The translations under genes and the position numbers were made by a program. Under the pieces are notes generated by a model. It was given only the letters and a program-made list of their open reading frames with translations, did no database searches and had not been told where the DNA came from. DNA of 64,000 bases from Ruminococcaceae bacterium P7 (GTDB taxonomy: Bacteria > Bacillota > Clostridia > Oscillospirales > Acutalibacteraceae): contig FMUA01000014.1 of NCBI GenBank assembly GCA_900100595.1, forward strand, positions 18,012 through 82,011. Direction: 5' to 3'. This document shows, piece by piece, positions 27,527 through 36,542 of the stretch; positions within the stretch are counted from its first letter, which is position 1, and every line of letters starts with the position of its first letter.

Positions 27527-28932
27527 TAATCAAACATTCCTGAAATGCTGTCCAGCTGAATCTGGGCGTTGGCGCTCATGACGCCGTTGCTGAACAGCAC
27601 GTCCGTGATGCCGTTCTCCTGACAATAGGTCTGGAAGCTCTTGCCGACGTTATCGCGGAAGGTGCGCAGATCCATGACGTGCACCTCGGAATAGTTGTAG
27701 GTCAGATACGGCACAAACGCGTTGCCGAAGCTCTCCTTGATGACCGCGATCTTCCTGTCCGCCTGCGCGGTCGGCGCGGATGACTTCATGACGGTCAGCG
27801 GATTGTCGCCCGAAATGAAGATCAGGTAGGTCGAGTTGCCTTCGCCGAACACGCCCTCCGCATAGGGGCTGTTCATCTCGTAATGCTCGCCGTCCTCTCC
27901 CGTGATCGACATGCTGACGCTGTAGGGCAGCGTCCAGTAGTGAACGGTGTCGGTGTCGATCTTCGTGTTGTTATAGGAAAAGCTGCCCAGGAAGCCGTCG
28001 ACGGTCTTTTCGGTGCAGGTTCCCAGATCGAGCGCGGGCATTCCGTTGGTATCACAGAACGCCTTGTAGCCGTAATACGCGCCGAGTCCCGTCCAGTGGT
28101 GGTCGGATTTGAAGTACAGGTACTCGCTGTTGTGGTCGGCGAGGTAATTATATATGTTGATCGGCTTGACCACGCCCGTGTTGAGCTTGGAATACGCCGT
28201 CTTGATGTTCTGCGACTGGGAATTCGACTGGTTCTCTCCCGTTTTCAGCCTGTCGGGCAGATAATACTCGGCGCTGGTCGGAATCATCATGTCATAGACC
28301 TTCATGCCGCTGAGCTTGCCAGCAAGGGTGTTGATCGTCTCCGCGTAGGTCGCGGCGCTCTCGTCGCCGCCGCCGAACAGCTCAAAGCCCTGACGGTTCC
28401 AGTAGTAGTCCGAATAAATCAGCTCGCCCGTGGTGTTGTCATCCTTGATGACGGGCGTCTTGAAGTAGGTCGGCGAGAGGTCGTCTCCGCCTGCGGGAGG
28501 AGTCGTCGCCTGTATCTGCGAGATGCCGCTTGCCGCCTCCTGCTGCTGGATGGTGTCGGTCGACACCTTCTCCTTCGGCTCTTTGGTGGAGCAGCCCCTG
28601 AACATGGTTACTAAGAGTATGATGACCAGTATCAGAAGTCCCGCGCCGACAGCGAGGATGATTGCGCGGTTGCGCATACGGCGCCTTCGCTGCGCTTCAC
28701 GTCTCCTGCGCGCGCTGGCGTTCCGGTAGACGGGACGTCCTGACGGAGCCGCGGACGGCCGTCTCTGCGAGGACGACGGACGGCGGCTGCGCTGCGTGCT
28801 CTGCGGTTTCCGCGTGCCCTGTGAGCGCTGCGTCGGTCGGCTGCCGGAGCCTTGACGTCTGTCCGTGCGCTGCTGTCTGCGGGATGAAGATAAGCTCTCG
28901 TCAAAATTATCAAGATCGGAGCGGGATACCAT
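27526..28932 (-). CDS. Membrane-anchored DHHW-type acyltransferase-like protein
   Basis: A 468-aa protein. An N-terminal cytoplasmic tail of about 95 residues is very rich in Arg, Ser and Gln (RRQQRTDRRQGSGSRPTQ). One membrane segment (about 100-122, AIILAVGAGLLILVIILLVT) is followed by a Thr/Pro stalk and an extracytoplasmic SGNH/AlgX-like domain containing FKSDHHWTGLGAYYGY, the signature of DHHW proteins. Such proteins modify cell-wall or exopolysaccharides by acyl transfer in related systems; here that is inference. The start ATG 28932 lies 7 bases after GGGGGTG. Confidence 0.75.
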   Translation of the reverse strand: MVSRSDLDNFDESLSSSRRQQRTDRRQGSGSRPTQRSQGTRKPQSTQRSRRPSSSQRRPSAAPSGRPVYRNASARRRREAQRRRRMRNRAIILAVGAGLLILVIILLVTMFRGCSTKEPKEKVSTDTIQQQEAASGISQIQATTPPAGGDDLSPTYFKTPVIKDDNTTGELIYSDYYWNRQGFELFGGGDESAATYAETINTLAGKLSGMKVYDMMIPTSAEYYLPDRLKTGENQSNSQSQNIKTAYSKLNTGVVKPINIYNYLADHNSEYLYFKSDHHWTGLGAYYGYKAFCDTNGMPALDLGTCTEKTVDGFLGSFSYNNTKIDTDTVHYWTLPYSVSMSITGEDGEHYEMNSPYAEGVFGEGNSTYLIFISGDNPLTVMKSSAPTAQADRKIAVIKESFGNAFVPYLTYNYSEVHVMDLRTFRDNVGKSFQTYCQENGITDVLFSNGVMSANAQIQLDSISGMFD

Positions 28933-29062
28933 CACGGCACACCCCCTTTGATTCGTTACTGTTTATCTCTGAAAACACATATATTACTATTATACAACAA
29001 AAGTCTTACAAAAACAACACTTTTCGCACATGGACAAAAAGTTTTTTTGCACCATATCCGAT

Positions 29063-29764
29063 TTACGCGTTATCAGCGGCGAAAAAGTCCTTCATCACCG
29101 CGACGGTTTTGTCGGCGGCAAGGCGGCAGAACTTGACGAAATCCACGCCCTTGTTCTCGTCGAGGTCGTCGGAGATCGCGCGGATGACAGCAAACGGAAC
29201 GCCGCAGCGGTGGCAGACGTGACCGATCGCCGCTCCCTCCATCTCGCACGCGACCGCGCCGAAGCGGTCGTTGATGCGCAGACGCTTGCGCCTGTCGGAG
29301 ATGAATACGTCGCCGCTCGCGATGATGCCCTGCGCGGTTCTTGTGTCGGGGAGCGTCTTGCAGATGGACGCGAGCCGCGTCGCGATGTTTTTGTCGCACT
29401 CGAAGAAGGTCACGGTGCCCGAGGGCAGACAGACCTCGCCCTGCTTGTAGCCGAGGGCGCGCATGTTCATATCGTGCTCGACGACCTTGCTGCCGACGAC
29501 GATATCGCCGACGCCGACAAGCGGTGACAGCGCGCCCGCAACGCCGCTGTTGATGATGGCGTCGGGGTGGTAGCGGTCAATCAGGACCGTCGCGCACATC
29601 GCGGCGTTGACCTTGCCTTCGCCGCAGACGACGACCGTGACGTCCTGTCCGCCGAGGGTGCCGCGGCGGAATGTCATTCCGTAGATTTCCTCTGTTTCGA
29701 TGCTCTCGGCGAGGGCGATGATGCCGTCCGCCTCGAGCTGCATGGCGCAGATAATGCCAATCAT
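29063..29764 (-). CDS. mtnN: 5'-methylthioadenosine/S-adenosylhomocysteine nucleosidase
   Basis: A 233-aa nucleoside hydrolase that cleaves adenine from MTA and SAH. GIICAMQLEADGI contains the catalytic Glu, INSGVAGAL and CEMEGAAIGHVCHR are signature motifs, and the late Asp of RAISDDLDE is the general acid. It lies 19 bases downstream of rsmE on the same strand and is probably cotranscribed with this SAM-dependent methyltransferase. Confidence 0.95.
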   Translation of the reverse strand: MIGIICAMQLEADGIIALAESIETEEIYGMTFRRGTLGGQDVTVVVCGEGKVNAAMCATVLIDRYHPDAIINSGVAGALSPLVGVGDIVVGSKVVEHDMNMRALGYKQGEVCLPSGTVTFFECDKNIATRLASICKTLPDTRTAQGIIASGDVFISDRRKRLRINDRFGAVACEMEGAAIGHVCHRCGVPFAVIRAISDDLDENKGVDFVKFCRLAADKTVAVMKDFFAADNA

Positions 29765-29783
29765 AATCGTTCTCCTTATTTAT

Positions 29784-30509
29784 TTATGAAAAATTGTCGG
29801 TCTGGTACATGATCACGGACAGCGCCGCGAGCGGAGCCGTCTCCGCACGCAGAATGCGCTTTCCGAGCGTCGCCGCCTGCGCGCCGTGCGCGATTGCGAG
29901 AGACGCTTCCTCCGCCTCAAAGCCGCCCTCCGAGCCGATGAACATGCCGGCGGTTTTCGGTTTTTCCTTTAATATCTCCTTCACGGAGTCGCCGCCCAGC
30001 TCATAGAAAAAGACGTTTTTCTCATTCTCCTCCGCGAGCGCGACCGCCTGCGGAAAGCTCAGGCAGTCCGCGACCTCGGGGATGATGCCCCTGCGGCTCT
30101 GCATCGCCGCCTGCAGCGCGATTTTCTGCCATCTTTCACGCTTCTTTTTCAGCGACTTTTGGTCGGGACGGGACACGCACCGCGCGCTGAGGACGGGCAC
30201 GATGCGGCTGACGCCCAGCTCGACGCATTTCTGCACGATGTAGTCCATCTTGTCGCCCTTGGGCAGCGCCTGAAAGAGCGTGACGAACACGTCCGGCTCA
30301 TTCTCACAGGGACGCTTTGAGAGGATTTTCACCGCGATGTCAGAGGACGTGATCTCCGCGATCTCGCCGTCGCACTGTATGCCCGCGGGCGTCACGAGCG
30401 TGACCGCTTCTCCCGTGCGAACGCGCAGGACGCGCAGATGCTTCGCGTTTTCGCCGTCCACGCGGTAAATATCGGACGTAATTTCGTTATCGGTAAAGAA
30501 CCAAGCCAT
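29784..30509 (-). CDS. rsmE: 16S rRNA (uracil1498-N3)-methyltransferase
   Basis: A 241-aa SPOUT methyltransferase. The start is ATG 30509 behind GGAGGCGGCT; the much longer open frame upstream is not coding. It has an N-terminal PUA-like RNA-binding domain, then LFQALPKGDKMDYIVQKCVE, GVSRIVPVLSARCV and the knotted SAM site FIGSEGGFEAEE with LGKRILRAETA. It modifies U1498 of 16S rRNA. Confidence 0.95.
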   Translation of the reverse strand: MAWFFTDNEITSDIYRVDGENAKHLRVLRVRTGEAVTLVTPAGIQCDGEIAEITSSDIAVKILSKRPCENEPDVFVTLFQALPKGDKMDYIVQKCVELGVSRIVPVLSARCVSRPDQKSLKKKRERWQKIALQAAMQSRRGIIPEVADCLSFPQAVALAEENEKNVFFYELGGDSVKEILKEKPKTAGMFIGSEGGFEAEEASLAIAHGAQAATLGKRILRAETAPLAALSVIMYQTDNFS

Positions 30510-30563
30510 AGCCGCCTCCGTAAAATAAGTATCTGACAATATCATACCGCAAATCAAAAAGAA

Positions 30564-30592
30564 TTGCAATAAGTATTGTGACATGCTACAAT
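30564..30592 (+). promoter_or_regulatory. Promoter of the cinA-C/pncC gene
   Basis: TTGCAA (30564-30569) and TACAAT (30587-30592) with a 17-bp spacer, 20 bases before the ATG. Confidence 0.7.
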
Positions 30593-30611
30593 AGGGACGA
30601 GGTGATTTGAC

Positions 30612-31151
30612 ATGGTAACACTGACAGCACAGGACATCATGGAGCTGTTTCAGAAGAATACTATCGAGCTGAGCAAAATCGAGGAGCTGGTCGTCGAGCG
30701 GTTCACGGAAAAGGAGCTGAAGCTCGCGACCGCCGAGAGCTGTACGGGCGGTCTGATCAGCGAGAGGATCACGCGGGTCAGCGGCGCGAGCGCAATGTTT
30801 GACTGCGGCGTGTGCTCCTACGCGAACGAGATCAAGGAAAAGGTGCTCGGCGTGCGGCACGACACGCTGCAGATACTCGGAGCGGTCTCCGCGGAGACCG
30901 CGATGCAGATGGCGGAGGGCGTGAAAAAGCTGTCGGGAGCGGATATCGCCGTCAGCACGACGGGCATCGCGGGTCCCACGGGAGGCACCGCGCAGAAGCC
31001 CGTCGGACTGGTATATCTCGGCGTATGCACCGACGCGGGCGCCTACGCGATACAGCTTTTGCTCGGCGAGGAAAATTCCCGCGACTACATCCGCGCGATG
31101 GCAAGCTCCGCGGCGCTCTTTACCGCGCTTTCCGAGGCGGTAAAGTTCTGA
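30612..31151 (+). CDS. pncC: CinA C-terminal family, NMN deamidase-like
   Basis: A 179-aa stand-alone CinA-C domain: ATAESCTGGLISERIT, ITRVSGAS, GIAGPTGGT and KPVGLVYLGV are conserved elements of nicotinamide-nucleotide amidohydrolases, which recycle NMN to nicotinate mononucleotide. It lacks the N-terminal MoCF-like domain of full CinA. The start ATG follows GAGGTGATTTGAC. Confidence 0.85.
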   Translation: MVTLTAQDIMELFQKNTIELSKIEELVVERFTEKELKLATAESCTGGLISERITRVSGASAMFDCGVCSYANEIKEKVLGVRHDTLQILGAVSAETAMQMAEGVKKLSGADIAVSTTGIAGPTGGTAQKPVGLVYLGVCTDAGAYAIQLLLGEENSRDYIRAMASSAALFTALSEAVKF

Positions 31152-31165
31152 GCGGATAGTTCCCG

Positions 31166-31265
31166 TTTTTGTCAGCAGTAGTAAAGATTCAGCGGAACAT
31201 GATGATATCCTGTCGGATTTCAACAAGCAAACGTGCGCTGTTTTCGTCAGCAGTAGTAAAGATTC
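31166..31265. repeat. Pair of 25-bp direct repeats
   Basis: The sequence TTTTYGTCAGCAGTAGTAAAG plus ATTCA occurs at about 31166-31191 and 31241-31265, about 75 bases apart, in the 288-base gap before malQ. No known IS end or regulatory motif was recognised. Confidence 0.7.
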
Positions 31266-31330
31266 AAGCAAACTTCACCATCGTACTGTAATTTTTCACA
31301 AAAAAAGTAACGCTTCCCGATTTAAAATAC

Positions 31331-31359
31331 TTGAAAAATGCGGGATTTTATGATAAAAT
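31331..31359 (+). promoter_or_regulatory. Promoter of malQ-glgP
   Basis: TTGAAA (31331-31336) and TAAAAT (31354-31359), spacer 17 bp, about 80 bases before malQ. Confidence 0.65.
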
Positions 31360-31439
31360 ACACTTGATACTATGTGCACCAAGGTTTATGCGGAGCATAT
31401 GGACCAAAAAACTATCCGTCAGATTGGAGTTGATTAATT

Positions 31440-32924
31440 ATGGCAAGAAGCGCAGGTGTTCTTCTCTCGATAACTTCGCTTCCTTCCCCCTACGGAATCG
31501 GCACCATCGGCAAAGAGGCGCGCGCGTTTGCTGACTACCTGAAAAAGGCAGGTCAGACCGTGTGGCAGATCCTTCCCGTTGGACCGACGAGCTACGGCGA
31601 CTCGCCGTACCAGGCGTTTTCCACCTATGCGGGCAACCCGTATCTGATCGACCTCGACATGCTTTGCGAGGAAGGTCTGATCACCAAGGAGCAGCTCGAC
31701 AGCTTTGACTGGGGCTCAAATCCCGCTCAGGTTGACTATGAAAAAATCTACAACGCCAGATTCCCGGCGCTGCGTATTGCGTTCGAGAATTTCAAGAAGG
31801 CCGATCAGAAGGCTTATCTGAAATTCACGCGTCAGAACAGCAAGTGGCTCAAGAACTACGCCCTCTTCATGGCGCTCAAGAACAAGTTCAACATGACCTC
31901 GTGGACAGAGTGGCCCGAGGACATCAAGATGCGCGAGGACAGCGCCGTCAGACGCTGGGAGCGCAAGCTCAGAAACGAGATCCGCTTCTGGAAGTTCGTT
32001 CAGTTCAAGTTCTATGAGCAGTGGGAGAGCTTCCGCGCGTATGTCAACGGACTGGGCATCAAGATCCTCGGCGACATGCCGATCTACGTCGCGATGGACA
32101 GCGCCGACACATGGGCGAATCCCGAGCTGTTCCAGCTCTATGACGACGGCGATCCGATCGCTGTTGCAGGCTGTCCGCCCGATTATTTCTCCGCGACAGG
32201 TCAGCTCTGGGGCAATCCGCTCTATGACTGGGACTACCTCAAGGAGACCGGCTACGAGTGGTGGTTCGAGAGAATCGCCGCGGCGTCAAGGCTCTATGAC
32301 ATCACCAGAATCGACCACTTCCGCGCCTTCGCGAGCTACTATTCGATTCCGTATCCCGCCGAGAACGCGATCAACGGCAAGTGGGTCGAGGGTCCGCGCA
32401 TCCAGTTCTTCCGCATGATGGAGGAGGCTCTCGGCAAGATCGAGATCGTCGCCGAGGATCTGGGTACTTTGACTCCCGACGTGACCGAGCTGATGGAGCA
32501 GACGGGCTATCCCGGCATGAAGGTGCTGGAGTTCGCCTTCGACAGCGGCGAGGAAAACGACTATCTGCCGCATAAATACACCAACAATTGCGTCGTCTAT
32601 ACCGGCACTCACGATAACGACACCGTTATGGGCTGGGTGGAAACCGCCAAGCAGAGTGACATTGACTACGCGAGAAGCTACTGCAAGATGCCTCCCGACG
32701 AGCCCTTCAACTGGGGCCTGATCCGCACTGCCTATGAGAGTAAGGCGGACATGGCGATCGTTCCCATCCAGGATATTCTCGGTCTCGGCAAGGACGCGAG
32801 AATGAACACGCCCTCCACCACCGGCGCAAACTGGGCATGGAGAGTGGATGCGAACGCGCTCACGGAGGAGCTTGCGGATAAATTAAAAACATTGTCCGTC
32901 AGAACCGGACGAATGGAGGACTAA
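31440..32924 (+). CDS. malQ: 4-alpha-glucanotransferase (amylomaltase, GH77)
   Basis: A 494-aa GH77 enzyme that transfers alpha-1,4-glucan chains, working with GlgP on glycogen or maltodextrins. N-terminus GVLLSITSLPSPYGIGTIG and GDSPYQAFSTYAGNPYLIDL are typical; the nucleophile is in ITRIDHFRAF and the acid/base Glu in VAEDLGTLTPDV. Length matches MalQ of about 500 aa. The glgP start follows the malQ stop by 3 bases. Confidence 0.97.
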   Translation: MARSAGVLLSITSLPSPYGIGTIGKEARAFADYLKKAGQTVWQILPVGPTSYGDSPYQAFSTYAGNPYLIDLDMLCEEGLITKEQLDSFDWGSNPAQVDYEKIYNARFPALRIAFENFKKADQKAYLKFTRQNSKWLKNYALFMALKNKFNMTSWTEWPEDIKMREDSAVRRWERKLRNEIRFWKFVQFKFYEQWESFRAYVNGLGIKILGDMPIYVAMDSADTWANPELFQLYDDGDPIAVAGCPPDYFSATGQLWGNPLYDWDYLKETGYEWWFERIAAASRLYDITRIDHFRAFASYYSIPYPAENAINGKWVEGPRIQFFRMMEEALGKIEIVAEDLGTLTPDVTELMEQTGYPGMKVLEFAFDSGEENDYLPHKYTNNCVVYTGTHDNDTVMGWVETAKQSDIDYARSYCKMPPDEPFNWGLIRTAYESKADMAIVPIQDILGLGKDARMNTPSTTGANWAWRVDANALTEELADKLKTLSVRTGRMED

Positions 32925-32927
32925 CAA

Positions 32928-35294
32928 ATGGGTAACATTATGGAAAAACTCGAGCTCACCGCTCAGTCCATGTACTGCAAGAAGATCGAGGAGCTGACCG
33001 CTTCCGAGCTTCACCTTGCGCTGGGCAAGGCTGTCATGGGCGAAATCGCTCCCGACTGGGCAGCGAGCAAGGCTAAGCACAACAGTGAAAGACGCGCATA
33101 TTATATGTCCGCGGAATTCCTCATGGGCAGAATGATGTACAACAACCTCTACTGCCTGGGCATCCTCGACGAGGTCACCAAGCTCCTCAAGAAGAAGGGC
33201 ATCGACATCAACGTGTTCGAGGATATCGACGACGCCGCGCTGGGCAACGGCGGTCTGGGCAGACTGGCTGCTTGCTATCTCGATTCTGCTGCGACTCAGG
33301 AGGTTCCCCTCGACGGTTACGGCATCCGCTATAAGTACGGCCTGTTCAAGCAGCTCATTCAGGACGGCTATCAGGTAGAGGTCGCCGACAACTGGCAGCG
33401 CTTTGAGGATCCCTGGTGCATCCGCAAGGAGGACGAGGCTGTCACCGTTTCGTTCAAGAACCAGACCGTCAAGGCGGTTCCCTATGACATGGCTGTCATC
33501 GGCTGCAAGACCAAGAACATCAACACCCTGCGTCTGTGGCAGGCTGAGGCGGTCAACGACTTCGACTTCACCGCCTTCAACAACACCGAGTATGACCTCG
33601 CTGTCAAGGAGAAGAACGACGCCGAGAATATCTCCAAGGTTCTCTATCCCAACGACAACAAGTACGAGGGCAAGGTGCTCCGCTTAAAGCAGCAGTATTT
33701 CTTCTGCTCCGCTTCCCTGCAGGATATCATCCGCCGCTACAAGGCAAAGCACGGCAGCGATTTCAGCTTCTTCGCTCAGGAGAACGCGGTTCAGCTCAAC
33801 GATACGCATCCCGTATCCTGCGTTCCCGAGCTTGTTCGTCTGCTCCAGATCGAGGGCATGAACTTTGACGAGGCGTTTGAGATCGCGAGAAAGACCTGCT
33901 CCTACACCAACCACACCGTTCTCGGCGAAGCGCTCGAGAAGTGGCCCGCTGACCTCATGAACGAGGTTATCCCCGTAATTTACGACATCATCGCTCTCAT
34001 CGCCAACAAGTGTCAGGAGGAGCTTTCCGCTATGGGCGTTCCCGAGGACAAGAAGGCGAAGATGCGCATTATCGACGGCAACGTCGTCCACATGGCGCGT
34101 CTTGCGACCTATGCCGGCACCTATGTCAACGGCGTAGCCCAGCTCCACACCGAGATCCTCAAGAGAGATCTCCTCAAGGAGTGGTACGAGGTTTATCCCG
34201 ACAGATTCCTCAACAAGACAAACGGTATCACACAGCGCCGCTGGCTCGGTCTGTGCAACCCCGAGCTGAGCGAGCTGATCACCAAGAAGGTCGGCTCCGA
34301 CGACTGGCTGATCGACCTCTCCAAGCTCTCCGTCCTCAACGACTGCTGCGACGCGAGAACCATCAACAAGTTCAACGACATCAAGCATAAGAAGAAGGAG
34401 CAGCTTGCTGCCTACATCAAGAAGATGGACGGCTATGACATCAACCCCGACACCATCTTTGACGTACAGGTCAAGAGACTCCACGAGTACAAGAGACAGC
34501 TCCTCAACGCGTTCTCCATCATGGCGATCTACTTCCGCATCAAGGAAGGCAAGCTGCCCGACTGGACGCCCACGACCTTCATCTTCGGCGCGAAGGCGGC
34601 TCCCGGCTACGCGAGAGCGAAGGCGATCATCAAGTACATCACCGAGATCGCGAACCTCGTCAACAACGATCCCGACACCAAGGACAAGCTGCAGGTTTAC
34701 TTCATCTCCAACTACAACGTCTCCTACGCGGAGAAGATCGTTGTCGCGGCTGATATCTCCGAGCAGACCTCTACCGCAGGCCTCGAGGCTTCCGGTACGG
34801 GCAACATGAAGTTCATGCTCAACGGTGCCGTAACCCTCGGCACATGGGACGGCGCGAACATCGAGATCGCGGAGTGCGCAGGCGTTGAGAACGAGTACAT
34901 CTTCGGCGCGAGAGTCGAGGACATCGAGAGACTCAAGGCTGAGGGCTACAACCCCAGAGCGCTCTATGATTCCAACCCCGAGACCAAGAGAGTTATCGAC
35001 ACCCTGATCGACGGCACCTTTGACGACGACGGCGCACAGGGAGAGGGCAGCTTCAAGGAGCTCCACGACGCTCTGCTGATCGGTACCTCCTGGCAGGTAG
35101 CCGACCACTACTTCCTGCTCTATGATCTGCCGCTCTATGTTGACGCGAAGATCAAGGCGAATTCCGACTACGCGGACAGAAAAGAGTTCGGCAAGAAGTG
35201 CCTGCTCAACGTCGCGAACGCGGGCAAGTTCTCCTCCGACCGCTCCATCCTCGAGTACGCGAAGGAAATCTGGCACACCTCCTACAAGAAGTAA
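32928..35294 (+). CDS. glgP: Glycogen/starch phosphorylase
   Basis: A 788-aa GT35 phosphorylase that releases glucose-1-phosphate from alpha-glucans. The pyridoxal phosphate lysine is K628 in SGTGNMKFMLNGAVTLG; QLNDTHPVSCVPELVRLL and VKRLHEYKRQLLNAF are core motifs. It is cotranscribed with malQ, starting behind GGAGG in the malQ end. Together they degrade storage or imported glucans. Confidence 0.97.
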   Translation: MGNIMEKLELTAQSMYCKKIEELTASELHLALGKAVMGEIAPDWAASKAKHNSERRAYYMSAEFLMGRMMYNNLYCLGILDEVTKLLKKKGIDINVFEDIDDAALGNGGLGRLAACYLDSAATQEVPLDGYGIRYKYGLFKQLIQDGYQVEVADNWQRFEDPWCIRKEDEAVTVSFKNQTVKAVPYDMAVIGCKTKNINTLRLWQAEAVNDFDFTAFNNTEYDLAVKEKNDAENISKVLYPNDNKYEGKVLRLKQQYFFCSASLQDIIRRYKAKHGSDFSFFAQENAVQLNDTHPVSCVPELVRLLQIEGMNFDEAFEIARKTCSYTNHTVLGEALEKWPADLMNEVIPVIYDIIALIANKCQEELSAMGVPEDKKAKMRIIDGNVVHMARLATYAGTYVNGVAQLHTEILKRDLLKEWYEVYPDRFLNKTNGITQRRWLGLCNPELSELITKKVGSDDWLIDLSKLSVLNDCCDARTINKFNDIKHKKKEQLAAYIKKMDGYDINPDTIFDVQVKRLHEYKRQLLNAFSIMAIYFRIKEGKLPDWTPTTFIFGAKAAPGYARAKAIIKYITEIANLVNNDPDTKDKLQVYFISNYNVSYAEKIVVAADISEQTSTAGLEASGTGNMKFMLNGAVTLGTWDGANIEIAECAGVENEYIFGARVEDIERLKAEGYNPRALYDSNPETKRVIDTLIDGTFDDDGAQGEGSFKELHDALLIGTSWQVADHYFLLYDLPLYVDAKIKANSDYADRKEFGKKCLLNVANAGKFSSDRSILEYAKEIWHTSYKK

Positions 35295-35320
35295 TATAGG
35301 GTTTATCCCGATATACAGCG

Positions 35321-35355
35321 AAAGCGCAGCAAGTAATTGCTGCGCTTTCTGAATT
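35321..35355 (+). terminator. Terminator of malQ-glgP
   Basis: Perfect 13-bp hairpin GAAAGCGCAGCAA / TTGCTGCGCTTTC followed by TGAATTTT, 27 bases after glgP. Confidence 0.85.
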
Positions 35356-35371
35356 TTAAATACTGATAAAG

Positions 35372-35400
35372 AAACCGACCTCCTTGCGAAGGTCGGTAAA
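35372..35400 (-). terminator. Terminator of ldh
   Basis: Minus-strand hairpin ACCGACCT / AGGTCGGT followed by TTCTTT, just past the ldh stop. Confidence 0.75.
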
Positions 35401-35402
35401 GA

Positions 35403-36353
35403 TTAAAAAATAGAGAGGAAATTTTCGTCCAGGATTTGGTAGGAGCTTTTCAGCTGTTCCAGCTCCTCCTCGGTGAGACTCAGCTCGAGGATGCGGTTCG
35501 CGCCCGAGCTGTTGATGATGCAGGGATTGCCGATAAAGACGTCCTTGCGCAGACCGTACTCGCCGCGCAGACGCACCGAGCAGGTAAAGACGCTGTTCTC
35601 GTTGGAGAATATCGCGCGGACGATGCGGCAGATCGCCATGCCGATGCCGTAGTAGGTGCTTCCCTTCGCCTTGATGATCTCATAGGCGGCGTGGCGGACG
35701 TTCTGGGTGATCTGCTCGAGATCCTCCATCCTGTAGCGGTCGGGATATGCCGCGAGCATCTCGTTGATGTGCTTGACCGCGATGATCGCCTGACTCCACG
35801 GGACGAATTCGCTGTCGCCGTGCTCGCCGATGACGTAGGCGTGGATGTGGCGCGGGTCGATCTCGAAATAGGTGCCGAGCAGGTAGCGCAGACGGGCGGT
35901 ATCGAGGGTGGTGCCCGTGCCGATGACCTTCGCCGCGTTGAAGCCGCTCAGCTCATAGGTCACGCGGGTCATGATGTCGACGGGGTTGGTGGCGACGAGG
36001 AAAATGCCGTCGAAGCCCGAGGACACGACGCGCGGCACGATCGCCTCAAAGACCTTGGTGTTGCGCTGCAGAAGATGCAGGCGGGTCTCGTCGGGCTTCT
36101 GCGCGACGCCGGCGCAGATAATGACGATCTCCGCGTCGGAGCAGTCCGAGTAGTTGCCGAAATAGATCTTCATGCTCGAGTTCGAGAACGCGAGACCGTG
36201 GTTGAGGTCCATCGCTTCACCCTTTGCCCTGACCTCGTTGAGGTCGATGAGCACCAGCTCGTCGCAGAGACTCTGGTTGAGCGCGGCGTAAGCGAAGCTC
36301 ATGCCGACCATGCCCGTGCCGACCAGCACGACCTTTCTGTTGTTGTTAGCCAT
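35403..36353 (-). CDS. ldh: L-lactate dehydrogenase
   Basis: A 316-aa NAD-dependent LDH that reduces pyruvate to lactate. The nucleotide loop is VGTGMVG (11-17), the substrate loop GVAQKPDETR carries the Gln that marks lactate rather than malate dehydrogenase, and IGEHGDSE has the catalytic His. The start ATG follows AAAGGAGG. It is divergent from nfnAB; both handle reducing equivalents. Confidence 0.95.
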   Translation of the reverse strand: MANNNRKVVLVGTGMVGMSFAYAALNQSLCDELVLIDLNEVRAKGEAMDLNHGLAFSNSSMKIYFGNYSDCSDAEIVIICAGVAQKPDETRLHLLQRNTKVFEAIVPRVVSSGFDGIFLVATNPVDIMTRVTYELSGFNAAKVIGTGTTLDTARLRYLLGTYFEIDPRHIHAYVIGEHGDSEFVPWSQAIIAVKHINEMLAAYPDRYRMEDLEQITQNVRHAAYEIIKAKGSTYYGIGMAICRIVRAIFSNENSVFTCSVRLRGEYGLRKDVFIGNPCIINSSGANRILELSLTEEELEQLKSSYQILDENFLSIF

Positions 36354-36477
36354 AAATATCCTCCTTTGTGATTTCAGGTTCGGTTATTATATAACCCAAT
36401 TCTAACAAATATTATCGGCGATGTAAAGTGTTTTTTGCCGAATAGTGACTAAGTGATGAAAGATTGATGCAAGCAAC

Positions 36478-36506
36478 TTGCAAAAACATTGTGCATATGA
36501 TAAAAT
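36478..36506 (+). promoter_or_regulatory. Promoter of nfnAB
   Basis: TTGCAA (36478-36483) and TAAAAT (36501-36506), spacer 17 bp, about 36 bases before nfnA. Confidence 0.7.
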
Positions 36507-36542
36507 AAACATAATACGCCTCGCATAAAAGGAGAGGACAGC

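Noticed and set aside
29784..31271. 495-aa reading of the rsmE frame
   Set aside because: The part upstream of 30509 overlaps the CinA-C gene antisense and has no ribosome site; the ATG at 30509 has a strong one.
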